DNA of 64,000 nucleotides, taken from AB-137-C09 sp964645625 (lineage in GTDB: Bacteria; Pseudomonadota; Zetaproteobacteria; Mariprofundales; Mariprofundaceae). The stretch is taken from positions 4,839-68,838 of the forward strand of contig CAZYAI010000007.1 in assembly GCA_964645625.1 (NCBI GenBank). Direction: 5' to 3'. Numbering within the stretch: position 1 is the first letter of the stretch; every line of letters begins with the position of its first letter. The notes beneath the pieces were generated by a model that worked only from the letters and a program-made list of their open reading frames with translations, did not search any database and was not told the origin of the DNA. Below, one piece after another: positions 52,592 to 61,168 of the stretch. Position numbers and translations under genes: made by a program.

Positions 52592-52607
52592 TGGCATACC
52601 TCTTGCT
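52592..52607 (+). promoter_or_regulatory. Sigma-54 (RpoN) promoter of the amt-kinase gene
   Basis: TGGCATACCTCTTGCT fits TGGCAyr-N4-TTGCw at both elements with correct spacing, about 94 bases before the ATG. RpoN control of ammonium transporters is well known. No clear NtrC site found. Predicted start near 52618. Confidence 0.75.
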
Positions 52608-52628
52608 TTTTGTAATCAAAAACGCAAT

Positions 52629-52691
52629 GCATGAGCCGAGCCACTGAAAGATACGAAGCGTATTGCTCCGTTTGTTATACACAGCTCATGC
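52629..52691 (+). promoter_or_regulatory. Stem-loop leader before the amt start
   Basis: GCATGAGC (52629-52636) pairs with GCTCATGC (52684-52691), which ends just at the AGGTGG ribosome-binding site. Smaller pairing (ATACGAAGCGTAT) sits inside. It could limit ribosome access. Confidence 0.5.
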
Positions 52692-52700
52692 CTAGGTGGT

Positions 52701-53141
52701 ATGATGACCCTTCATTCTTTAGATTCCTTATGGGTATTGATGAGTGCCGCGCTGGTATTTTTAATGCAAGCTGGCTTTCTATGCCTTGAAACTGGCCTAA
52801 CACGCAGTAAAAACAACATCAATGTCGCAATGAAAAACATTTCAGACTTTGCTTTGTCTGCGCTGATTTTTTGGCTGCTCGGCTATGCACTGATGTTTGG
52901 TTCAACGTATGGGGGCTGGTTTGGTTGCGAGGGCTTTTTGCCTGACCTTTCCCAAGCTGATCTAGCATCAAGTAGTTTTTTCCTTTTTCAAATGATGTTT
53001 TGCGCCACCGCAGCCACGATTGTCTCTGGTGCAGTAGCCGAGCGCATGAACTTTCGCGCCTATTTGCTTATCGTATTGGTAATAGCCAGTGTGATTTACC
53101 CACTATTTGGTCACTGGGCGTGGAATGGAATTAAACAATAA
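52701..53141 (+). CDS. Ammonium transporter, N-terminal fragment (frameshifted)
   Basis: 146 aa: first four or five membrane helices of an Amt protein. FLCLETGLTRSKNNINVAMKN and FFLFQMMFCATAATIVSGAVAERM include the Phe gate and the Amt signature. It ends in ...YPLFGHWAWNGIKQ, where a homologue would continue to GWLAxxGFxDFAG, which is found in the +1 frame at 53107 onward. So this is the 5' part of a broken fused gene, or the sequence has an extra base near 53120-53137. Confidence 0.8.
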   Translation: MMTLHSLDSLWVLMSAALVFLMQAGFLCLETGLTRSKNNINVAMKNISDFALSALIFWLLGYALMFGSTYGGWFGCEGFLPDLSQADLASSSFFLFQMMFCATAATIVSGAVAERMNFRAYLLIVLVIASVIYPLFGHWAWNGIKQ

Positions 53142-56100
53142 CACAACACATGGGTGGCTTGCCGCGATAGGCTTTGTGGACTTTGCTGGCAGCAGCGTTG
53201 TGCACAGCATTGGTGGCTGGGTTGCACTAGCATTATTGTGGCATATCGGGGCTCGTCATGGTCGTTTTGATGAATCTGGCCAGGCTCAGGAGATTGGGGG
53301 CGCTAACCTTCCGTTATCTGGCTTGGGTGTATTACTACTATGGCTCGGCTGGTTTGGCTTTAATGGCGGCAGTGTAATGGCACTGAACCATGTTACATTA
53401 AGTGTAATCCTAAACACTTGTTTTGCAGCGGCAGCGGGGCTTTTAACAGGCTTACTGATTGCATGGCATAGTTACAGAAAATTGACCGTGCATTACGCGA
53501 TCAACGGCACATTGGCAGGCTTGGTAGCCGTGACAGCCAATGCACATGCAATATCCTCGTATGAAGCGATTATTATCGGAGCTATTGGGACGCTTGTGAT
53601 GGTTTGGTTCAGCCGATTATTGCTACGACTGGGTGTGGATGATGCAGTCGATGCCGTTGCTGTACATGCAGCAGCTGGCGTGTGGGGAACGCTGGCAGTA
53701 GCACTGTTTGGCGACGCTACAGCCTTGGCAACGGGACTCGATATATGGCAACAAATAGGCGTACAACTTATCGGTATAATGACATGCTTCCTCTGGGGCT
53801 TCGGCATCACCTCATTACTACTGCGCCTGATAGGCTCTAGCTGCCCTATGCGAGTATCTGCTGAAGCCGAATCCAAAGGTTTGAACGTTTCTGAGCACGG
53901 AGCTAGCACTGAATTACTAAACATGTTCCAAGTTATGGATCAACAATATCATCAACAAGATTTAAGTTTACGTGTCCCCGTAGAACCTTTCACCGAGGTC
54001 GGTCAGATCGCTGAACGATACAATAGCGTAATGGACTCCCTCGAACGAGCCATGCAAAAAGTTGAAGCTATTGTTGCCAAATCAAGCTCAGCGATTATCA
54101 CGTTTAGCAATGATAAACACTGTATTCTTAGCATGAATCCAGCAGCAGAACGTATGTTTGGACAGACGCAATCCATTGCCCTTGGAAAGCCCGTAAAAAT
54201 GTTATTTCAAGATACCGATGATGCTCTGGAAAGACTACTGAAGTGCAGTGCCATGAACACTTCAAACATGCATGAGGTTGGGCAAAAAAAGAATGGTTCA
54301 GGGCTTCCTTTAGAGCTTAGCATCCATAAAGTTAGTACCGTCAAGGATCTATTTTACGTCATTACCTGTCAAGACATCAGCGAACGTATCGAGATGGAAA
54401 AGGTGCAAAAAGACATGTTGCGCATGGAAGCAAGGAATCAGGCAAAAAGTGATTTTCTAGCCACGATGAGCCATGAAATTCGTACGCCTATGAATGCTAT
54501 TATCGGCCTTACTCGGTTAGCATTAAAAACCGAGCTTACGAACAAACAACTGGACTACCTAAGTAAAGTCGATGCGGCATCTCACCATCTGCTTGGCATT
54601 ATCAACGACATCCTCGATTTCTCCAAAATCGAAGAGGGCAAGATGACGCTAGAGCACATTGATTTTAATATCGACAGTGTACTCAACCAACTGGCAACAG
54701 TGACTGGAGTTCGAGCCGAGGAAAAAGGGCTGGAACTATGTTTTTATCGCGCACCATCATTGCCCGTTATGCTCCAAGGTGACCCTTTGCGATTGGGGCA
54801 GGTATTACTCAACCTCGTAGGTAATGCCATAAAATTTACAGAACAAGGATCTATTCGTGTACATATAGGGCAATCCAACACAACAGAGTCAGGACATATC
54901 AATATTGAATGCTCCGTCAGTGACGATGGTATCGGTATGACACCCAAACAAATCGCTCGCCTATTTCAGCCATTCGAACAAGCCGATAGTTCAACCTCAC
55001 GCAATTACGGTGGCACAGGACTTGGCCTAACAATCAGCAAACAACTGGTTGAAATGATGGGCGGCAGCATTGATGTCAACAGCGAAGCAGGCAAGGGCTC
55101 AACCTTTCGCTTCAACATACATTGCGGCGTTGTTGATGAGCGCGCTTCACATCCTGCGCCTGTATTGCCAGAAGGTATCCGCATGCTAGTCGTTGATGAC
55201 AATGAAGATGCACGTTTTATTTTTCAATCATATTTGCAAGACTTTGGCGTGCAGGTGACAATGGCTACGTCAGGTGAAGAATGTTTACAATGCCTGCATC
55301 AGGCAGAAATTAAGCACACACCATTTGAAATCATGCTACTAGACTGGCAGCTTCAAGATATGAACGGTGACACCGTTATCCAACGCATGCGCCAGGAGCT
55401 AGATACTAGGATACAACCAGCAATCATTGTCGCTACAGCATTTGCCAACGATGAAGTATTGCAAAAAGTTGAACAACTGGGTGCTGATGGATTTATGGTC
55501 AAGCCAGTTAGTCCTTCACTGATGCTGGACACACTCATGGATACGCTTGGTTGTAATCGAGTAAGCACAGAGCAACCCAGAACATCTGAGTCACCTATTG
55601 AGCAACTTTCGTTTCATCGCTACCGTGTATTGCTGGTGGAAGATAATACGATTAATCAACAGGTTGCCAGTGAGATTATCGCCCCAACTGGTGCGAACAT
55701 CATTATCGCTAACAATGGTAAAGAGGCTCTTGAATATATACAGCAAGAACATTTTGACCTTATCCTGATGGATTTACAAATGCCAGTGATGGATGGCTAC
55801 ACCGCCACCCGCCAACTTCGTAAGAACCCCAAGTTTGATACGCTACCAGTGATTGCCATGACCGCCCATGCAATGAGCGATGAACGCCAACGCTGTCTTG
55901 ACTTAGGGATGAATGACTATGTCACTAAGCCCATTAATCCTTCCGAGCTTTTTGAAACGATGGCAAAATGGTTACATACAACCACATCGACCATCACACA
56001 AATGCCTCTGAATGCGATAAAAGAGACGAAAGAACCCTATCCAGGCGTGAACTGGGATGCCTGCTTGAAGCGAACAGGTGGCAATGAGGAAACAGCCAAA

Positions 56101-56379
56101 CGTCTGCTACATATGTTCGCCGAACAGTTTGGCGACAGCGGCCGCAAGCTGAAACAGTTTAGGGTTGAAGAAGCGCATGAACACATGCAAGCGCATGTCC
56201 ATGAGCTAAAGGGTGTGGCTGGAAACCTTTGCCTAGAAAACATCTGTGATGCAGCCGAAGCGTTAGAGCAACGCTTAAGGCAACAACAAACGACTGATAT
56301 TGAAATCAAATCGCTCGAGTTGGCCTGGAATGTCTGCAAAAGCTGGTCTTTCGCTAGAGAAGCCAAAAGAAAGCTGTAA
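53107..56379 (+). CDS. Amt C-terminal half fused to hybrid histidine kinase
   Basis: Frame is open for 1090 codons; the true reading continues the fragment before it. Amt part to about residue 245: GFVDFAGSSVVHSIGGWVAL and VDAVAVHAAAGVWGTLAVALFG hold the twin conduction histidines (H33, H187). Then a HAMP/coil link, PAS (about 325-425), HisKA with MSHEIRTPMN (phospho-His 456), ATPase with NLVGNAIKFTEQ and GTGLGLTISKQL, receiver 1 (acceptor D746), receiver 2 (acceptor D889), and an HPt domain with HELKGVAGN (H1032). Senses ammonium flux and relays it; output regulator not in the window. Confidence 0.88.
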   Translation: MVTGRGMELNNNTTHGWLAAIGFVDFAGSSVVHSIGGWVALALLWHIGARHGRFDESGQAQEIGGANLPLSGLGVLLLWLGWFGFNGGSVMALNHVTLSVILNTCFAAAAGLLTGLLIAWHSYRKLTVHYAINGTLAGLVAVTANAHAISSYEAIIIGAIGTLVMVWFSRLLLRLGVDDAVDAVAVHAAAGVWGTLAVALFGDATALATGLDIWQQIGVQLIGIMTCFLWGFGITSLLLRLIGSSCPMRVSAEAESKGLNVSEHGASTELLNMFQVMDQQYHQQDLSLRVPVEPFTEVGQIAERYNSVMDSLERAMQKVEAIVAKSSSAIITFSNDKHCILSMNPAAERMFGQTQSIALGKPVKMLFQDTDDALERLLKCSAMNTSNMHEVGQKKNGSGLPLELSIHKVSTVKDLFYVITCQDISERIEMEKVQKDMLRMEARNQAKSDFLATMSHEIRTPMNAIIGLTRLALKTELTNKQLDYLSKVDAASHHLLGIINDILDFSKIEEGKMTLEHIDFNIDSVLNQLATVTGVRAEEKGLELCFYRAPSLPVMLQGDPLRLGQVLLNLVGNAIKFTEQGSIRVHIGQSNTTESGHINIECSVSDDGIGMTPKQIARLFQPFEQADSSTSRNYGGTGLGLTISKQLVEMMGGSIDVNSEAGKGSTFRFNIHCGVVDERASHPAPVLPEGIRMLVVDDNEDARFIFQSYLQDFGVQVTMATSGEECLQCLHQAEIKHTPFEIMLLDWQLQDMNGDTVIQRMRQELDTRIQPAIIVATAFANDEVLQKVEQLGADGFMVKPVSPSLMLDTLMDTLGCNRVSTEQPRTSESPIEQLSFHRYRVLLVEDNTINQQVASEIIAPTGANIIIANNGKEALEYIQQEHFDLILMDLQMPVMDGYTATRQLRKNPKFDTLPVIAMTAHAMSDERQRCLDLGMNDYVTKPINPSELFETMAKWLHTTTSTITQMPLNAIKETKEPYPGVNWDACLKRTGGNEETAKRLLHMFAEQFGDSGRKLKQFRVEEAHEHMQAHVHELKGVAGNLCLENICDAAEALEQRLRQQQTTDIEIKSLELAWNVCKSWSFAREAKRKL

Positions 56380-56385
56380 ATACGT

Positions 56386-57045
56386 GGCTTTCCGTTTAAG
56401 ATGGGACAAAATTAATGGCTAACCGCCCGCACACGTGCATTCTCTCTTAGTGATAAAAAAACATCCAGAATCACCATTGTGGGCATTGAAACATTAGCTG
56501 AATCGCATGGCTTGAGTGACAAGAAAAACATCATGAAAAAGTTCCGCAATCAGATTAAGGCTTTGGCTGTGCCGGTAAGTTTCTGGTGCTCATTCGTCCA
56601 CTCGACCTTGGGCGATTTAGGCGCGGATGAACAAACCAACGCTTGGGGGCATGCGAGTCAGACGCTTAAAGATGATCCCTTCACCGCGACGTTGATGGAA
56701 AATGAGCTTCAACCATGGGTTGCGCGAACTGATTGGGTGGCGCGACACTTTCACCGAAGTTCGTATGCTGTTGAGGGGCGAAACGGCTGTTTGCCCCAGA
56801 TATATCATAATGGAGCGAGGCTTCACTGACAAACGATTACAAGCACTAACCGTGATACGTAACTACGGCATCAAACATAGCAATGGTTCAACAGCAGTAT
56901 CACGTTTGTTTGGGCAAGAATCTCCTGACCCACTAACATGGCTTTTGGAACAGATTGGAGAACGCCCCTTACCTAGAAGGTCAAAAAAGAGGGCTATATA
57001 TAACCCTTTGATTTTATTGACTGTCCCGTCTTAAAAGGGAAACCC
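56386..57045 (+). mobile_element. Decayed insertion sequence with terminal inverted repeats
   Basis: Left end 56386-56408 (GGCTTTCCGTTTAAGATGGG...) and right end 57022-57045 are inverted copies (about 20 of 23 positions agree with one gap). The only gene inside is a broken transposase-like frame. No clear target duplication found. Only about 660 bp remain, so the 5' part is deleted. Similar ends lie at 322-345, 490-512 and 4399-4421. Confidence 0.72.
56479..57034 (+). pseudogene. Truncated, frameshifted transposase-like gene
   Basis: Two frames join. 56479-56829 reads ...SFWCSFVHSTLGDLGADEQ ... HRSSYAVEGRNGCLPQIYHNGAR; then the +1 frame (start within 56702-57034) continues RGFTDKRLQALTVIRNYGIKHSNG ... 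RLFGQESPDPLTWLL. The joined protein resembles the C-terminus of transposase-type proteins with a DUF6399-like tail. A single-base shift near 56815 and loss of the N-terminus make it non-functional. Confidence 0.75.
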
Positions 57046-57234
57046 TCATGCTGAGATGCTACTTACTTAAGTTTGATGCCAATGGCGATAAGGAAGTCAC
57101 CCATTACTCGCAAGCGTGACCCCTTATACATCATGCGCTTATTTAACTATGCGCAATGTGGATGTTGATGTTATGTATGGTTGTTGGGGCGAGTGATGTA
57201 TGCCTTTGTTGAATTTCGCTTTGCTTTACTCAAC
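57046..57234. other. Intergenic region after the IS remnant
   Basis: 189 bases with no gene. The last 45 bases include CCTACAGTG and TTGAATTTCGCTTTGC, a variant of the GTAGGTTGAGTAAAGC repeat known from other proteobacteria, downstream of the cytochrome gene on the minus strand. Confidence 0.45.
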
Positions 57235-57600
57235 CTACAGTGTTTTGAGAAATTCAATCACATCGTAGCGGTTTTGGTCGGTTTGCATCTCAGGGAAGGA
57301 GGGCATTTTAACGCCCATGGTATTGCCATCCATAAGCTTTTTAGCAGTGGCATCAACCTTGGCGAATGCTTCTGGCCCCTTGATCCATTGATTCAGCCAA
57401 GCTGGCGTGTGGCGTTTGGTCACATCTTTGAAGCCTGGCGCGCCGACCGCGCTTTTTTCATCCGTTAGTTTATGGCAATGAATACAAATGGATTCATAAA
57501 TAGTTTTGCCGTGCGCTGCATCGCCAGCGGGAATGTCTTCCGCAGCAGCGGTGGTTGCATGCATCATGATGCCGAGAAAAAGAAAAACAACAAACTTCAT
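57235..57600 (-). CDS. Class I cytochrome c, periplasmic
   Basis: 121 aa. Signal peptide ends AAA/EDI. Haem motif CIHCH, GAPGFKDVTKRHTPAWLNQWIKGPEAF, and distal Met in KMPSFPEMQ. Single-haem soluble cytochrome, about 100 aa mature; likely an electron shuttle between bc1 and an oxidase. Monocistronic. Confidence 0.9.
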   Translation of the reverse strand: MKFVVFLFLGIMMHATTAAAEDIPAGDAAHGKTIYESICIHCHKLTDEKSAVGAPGFKDVTKRHTPAWLNQWIKGPEAFAKVDATAKKLMDGNTMGVKMPSFPEMQTDQNRYDVIEFLKTL

Positions 57601-57732
57601 TGCGAATACCTCTTAAAGCGCACTTTAGACACAAGATCGAGAGCCTGCAAGCGCGAGCATAGCACCAGTAAGGCTAAATAATACCCCTATACATTATTCG
57701 GAAAAGGTTGCGGCGCAAAGGTCAACATGGGA

Positions 57733-58548
57733 TTAACGTTGGCAATAAACACAATAAAAGGTGCTGCGCCCTTGTTGTTTGCATTGTCGCAGTGTGTGTT
57801 GGCAATGGTAGCAGGGTTGACCCGCGCGACCATAAACGCGGAATTCATGGGCAAAATAGCCAGGTTTTCCGTCAGGGCGGGCAAAGCTTTGGATGGTACT
57901 TCCGCCCGCTTCTATGGCGGCATGGAGTACCGTGCGAATGGCACGATGCAATAACACCACGCGCTGTTTCGCCACGCGGTTGGCGGCGCGTTTGGGGTGA
58001 ATGCCCGCCGTAAACAAGGCTTCTGAGGCATAGATATTGCCCACACCAACGACGATAGCACCATCCATGATGACCTGCTTGATGGGGCTGCGGCGTTGTT
58101 GTAAATCGTGGTAAAAACCTTCGACAGTAAACGAGGGGGAAAGTGGTTCTGGGCCTAGCTTGGCAAGCCACGGATGTTGTTGCCATGGTTGCTCATGACT
58201 TAAACCCACACAGCCAAAGCGGCGCGGGTCGCGATAACGAAGGCTTACATCACCATCAAAATCCAGTCGTAGGTGTTCATGTTTGGCGGCGGGTGCATCG
58301 GGGCTTAATACATGGAATTGCCCGCTCATGCCAAGATGCCAAAGCACAGTATAATGCTGTTCAAAGTGTAGTAGCAGGTATTTGGCGCGTCGTTCCACCG
58401 CCTGTAAACGCAGACCACACAAGGGTGATAACTCAGGCACGGGGTAACGCAAGCGTGGTTGTGTGCAATGCACGTTGATGAGGGAGCGATTACACACAGC
58501 ATCATCCAACGCCATGCGTACGACTTCGACTTCAGGCAGTTCAGGCAT
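57733..58548 (-). CDS. mutM: Formamidopyrimidine-DNA glycosylase
   Basis: 271 aa from ATG 58548. N-terminal PELPEVE with catalytic Pro/Glu, the lesion-recognition KxxIKQVIMDGAIVVGVGNIYASEALF helix-two-turn-helix, and a zinc finger CYHC...CVYC at the C-terminus. Removes 8-oxoguanine and FaPy. Overlaps the upstream gene's stop by 8 bases. Longer upstream frame has no family match. Confidence 0.94.
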   Translation of the reverse strand: MPELPEVEVVRMALDDAVCNRSLINVHCTQPRLRYPVPELSPLCGLRLQAVERRAKYLLLHFEQHYTVLWHLGMSGQFHVLSPDAPAAKHEHLRLDFDGDVSLRYRDPRRFGCVGLSHEQPWQQHPWLAKLGPEPLSPSFTVEGFYHDLQQRRSPIKQVIMDGAIVVGVGNIYASEALFTAGIHPKRAANRVAKQRVVLLHRAIRTVLHAAIEAGGSTIQSFARPDGKPGYFAHEFRVYGRAGQPCYHCQHTLRQCKQQGRSTFYCVYCQR

Positions 58549-58963
58549 AGTTAGAGTCTTGTTCCCATAGCGGAGTGCGTGCCATTGCGCCCTTAGCTTT
58601 TTCGTGCACTTGTTCCATGGTGAGGGCATCACCCAGCCAGATGGCAACCTTGTCGGCTCCCGCCATGAAGGCGAGTTCGCGCAGGGCATGGTCTTCGACT
58701 TCGGACAGACCTCCTTCGACCATTTCACAAGGGTGGATCAACAATACAGGCCCCATCATTGGCAGGCTCCAGCCATAAGCTTCTTTTACCGCTTGCTCTA
58801 AACAAACGGCTGCTGCATGCAGTTGCCCAACCAATAGTCGTGGTGTACTGAAGGGAACAGAGGGTTGTACTGAAGTATGCACATCCTGCTTGTCAGGCAG
58901 GGTGATTTCGTATCGGTTGCGGTAAATCTTGAGGTAAACAATGCGTGAGAACAAAAGACTCAT
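58541..58963 (-). CDS. Small conserved-looking protein upstream of mutM
   Basis: 140 aa, soluble. Beginning MSLLFSRIVYLKIYRNRYEITLPD and later LRELAFMAGADKVAIWLGDALTMEQVHE loosely resemble the C-terminal domain of MreB-like or YjaA-like proteins seen near mutM elsewhere; not certain. Ribosome-binding site AGGAGG precedes the ATG. Co-transcribed with mutM. Confidence 0.6.
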   Translation of the reverse strand: MSLLFSRIVYLKIYRNRYEITLPDKQDVHTSVQPSVPFSTPRLLVGQLHAAAVCLEQAVKEAYGWSLPMMGPVLLIHPCEMVEGGLSEVEDHALRELAFMAGADKVAIWLGDALTMEQVHEKAKGAMARTPLWEQDSNYA

Positions 58964-59259
58964 GAGACATCCTCCTTTGATGTAAGCAGCCGCCCATAAT
59001 TATTTTAACATTTTTAATCTAGTTTATTTCACGATCTTCGGCGTTACAAAAACGTTATTATTAATAGGGCGATCACACTGCCGCGCCTTTGGCTTGCCAA
59101 TACCTCCGTTTTTGTGCCTTGAATATCGCGAAATATCCGTCGGTAGAAATATTAAAACAAATATGCCCAACTACTTAGCCCTGTTTTTCATCTTGCGACC
59201 AAGGTAAGCTTGCCAAGGTTGGAATATACGCAAGAATCGGCGCAGGAGTTTTATACATT
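58964..59259. other. Intergenic region between divergent operons
   Basis: 296 bases of AT-rich DNA. Holds promoters for the mutM and yhbY operons. No repeat of the families above and no gene. Confidence 0.45.
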
Positions 59260-59541
59260 ATGGCATTAAGCAGCAAAGAACGTAGCGCGTTAAAAGCACA
59301 GGCTCACCACCTTAAACCAGTGGTGCGTTTGGGTCAACATGGTTTGACTGAGGGCGTGATTAACGAAACGAATATATCGTTGGATGTTCACGAACTTATT
59401 AAAATTCATATTCATAACGCCGAGCGGGATGATCGCCGTGCGGTCGCGGAGGCGTTGTGTAAGGCAACCAACGCTGAGTGCGTGGGCTCAATCGGCAAGG
59501 TGTTCATTCTTTACCGCGCTAAGGAAGCCGATAAAGCATGA
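59260..59541 (+). CDS. yhbY: YhbY/CRM-domain RNA-binding protein
   Basis: 93 aa, a single CRM domain: LKAQAHHLKPVVRLGQHGLTEGVI with the GxxG-type RNA-binding loop and a conserved IGKVFILYR end. Associates with pre-50S ribosomes. First of four genes on this strand; overlaps bolA. Confidence 0.92.
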   Translation: MALSSKERSALKAQAHHLKPVVRLGQHGLTEGVINETNISLDVHELIKIHIHNAERDDRRAVAEALCKATNAECVGSIGKVFILYRAKEADKA

Positions 59542-59810
59542 CACCCGCGCAACGGCTAGATGCATTGCAATCGTGCTTGCAAGCGCGTTTTGACCCTGAT
59601 TATTTACAGATTGAGGATGAGTCCTGGAAGCATGCGGGTCATGCTGGCGTGCAAGCTCATGGCGGTGGTCATTATGTGGTGAGTATTCGCTGTGCAGAAC
59701 TGGCACCGTTGAGTACGCTACAGCGGCATCGGCTGTTAAACGCTGCCGTACGCGATTTGTTTGCAGAGGTCATTCATGCCATCAGCTATCGCTTCCCTCC
59801 CGCAGTATAA
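59538..59810 (+). CDS. bolA: BolA family protein
   Basis: 90 aa. The BolA fold core DESWKHAGHAGVQAHGGGHYVVSI with the conserved His/Gly that binds glutaredoxin 2Fe-2S clusters. Start overlaps yhbY (ATGA). IbaG-type subgroup cannot be told apart. Confidence 0.9.
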   Translation: MTPAQRLDALQSCLQARFDPDYLQIEDESWKHAGHAGVQAHGGGHYVVSIRCAELAPLSTLQRHRLLNAAVRDLFAEVIHAISYRFPPAV

Positions 59811-59813
59811 TTA

Positions 59814-61157
59814 ATGGCTATCCATCTCCATCAAGCGATTGCCAAAGTGCGCAGCGTGTTGGAAATGGATGCCGCCGACATTGCCAGCTTGCCTGTGTTG
59901 TGGCGTTACACCTCGCATTTATTCCATTTTTGTTGGCAAGTTTCGGCAAAATTTATTACCGACCGCTGTATTCAACGCGCATCCGCCTTGGGTTATGCTA
60001 CGCTGTTGGCGATTGTGCCGTTGTTGGTGCTAGGTTTTTCTGTGTTCGCGGGCTTCCCTGTGTTTGGCGATTATGCCGACAAAATTGTGAATGGTGCGTT
60101 GCAATACCTTGTGCCGACCAGTCAAGATGCTTTGAAAGGGTATTTGGCCACCGTAACAGAAAAAACAGGCGCTTTATCGATTTTCGGTATTGTGGGCTTG
60201 TTGTTTACGGTCACGGCGCTGCTCAACACGGTGGAAGAGGCGTTTAATGATATATGGCGGGTGCAGGTGCCGCGTCCTGTGTTGGCGAAGTTTGTGGCCT
60301 TTTGGTCGTTATTAACCTTGTCGCCATTATTGATGGCGGTGTCATTATCGATTACTTCTTACTTCGCAACTATGCCCGTATTAGAAGATGTTGCGGCTGG
60401 CGCATCGACATTGCAAAACATTCCGTTTCTTATTCCTTGGTTGATTTCCAGTATTGCGATTACGACGTTATACAAAGCCCTGCCCAACACCAATGTGCCA
60501 TTTGCACATGCGCTGATTGGCGGCATGGTCGCTGGCGTATTGTTTGAGGCGAGCAAGTTAGGCTTCACCTTTTACGTCACCAAAATGGCAAATTATGAGA
60601 AGGTGTATGGTGTGTTGGGTGCTTTGCCTGTATTCCTCATTTGGTTGTATTTGGCGTGGTTTGTGGTGCTCATTGGCGCGGAAGTAGCGTATTGTTTGCA
60701 GCATCCACGGCAATCGAAACGCTTTCGGGAATGGTTAAGGCAGCCTGGGGTGCGTCATTTTTACCAGTATTTAATTTTATTGCGGGCGGGGCAGGCGTTC
60801 CAACAAGGATGCGTATTGCAACTCGATGCTATTGCCAAAGAAACCAAACTTGCCGAATCCCTGTTGTTGCCGTGGGCGGAACATTTGGCGCAGCAGGGGC
60901 TGTTGCGCCGTTTGGCTGAGCCAGAATGTGGCTGGGTTATTGCGCGCAATCCAGCGTTAATCAGCCTGCACAGCATCCACCAGCGATTGGAGGATAATGA
61001 TATGGATATACCCTACCATTACGCAAAAAAACCTTTGGGCAGCACATTGCGTGATCTGTATGCGCATGTGCAACAGGAACGCGCCAGTACGATGGGGTGC
61101 GTGAGTTTGCAAACCATCGTTAATAAAGAAAATAACCTGAATCATTCTAATGAATAG
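59814..61157 (+). CDS. YihY/UPF0761 family membrane protein
   Basis: 447 aa. Six membrane helices: RCIQRASALGYATLLAIVPLLVLGFSVFAGFPVF, LLFTVTALLNTVEEAFNDIWRV and NYEKVYGVLGALPVFLIWLYLAWFVVLIGAEV are typical. A cytoplasmic C-terminal extension (about 310-447) includes a winged-helix-like part. Function unknown; once labelled ribonuclease BN in error. 3 bases after bolA. Confidence 0.87.
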   Translation: MAIHLHQAIAKVRSVLEMDAADIASLPVLWRYTSHLFHFCWQVSAKFITDRCIQRASALGYATLLAIVPLLVLGFSVFAGFPVFGDYADKIVNGALQYLVPTSQDALKGYLATVTEKTGALSIFGIVGLLFTVTALLNTVEEAFNDIWRVQVPRPVLAKFVAFWSLLTLSPLLMAVSLSITSYFATMPVLEDVAAGASTLQNIPFLIPWLISSIAITTLYKALPNTNVPFAHALIGGMVAGVLFEASKLGFTFYVTKMANYEKVYGVLGALPVFLIWLYLAWFVVLIGAEVAYCLQHPRQSKRFREWLRQPGVRHFYQYLILLRAGQAFQQGCVLQLDAIAKETKLAESLLLPWAEHLAQQGLLRRLAEPECGWVIARNPALISLHSIHQRLEDNDMDIPYHYAKKPLGSTLRDLYAHVQQERASTMGCVSLQTIVNKENNLNHSNE

Positions 61158-61168
61158 GAACATCGACC

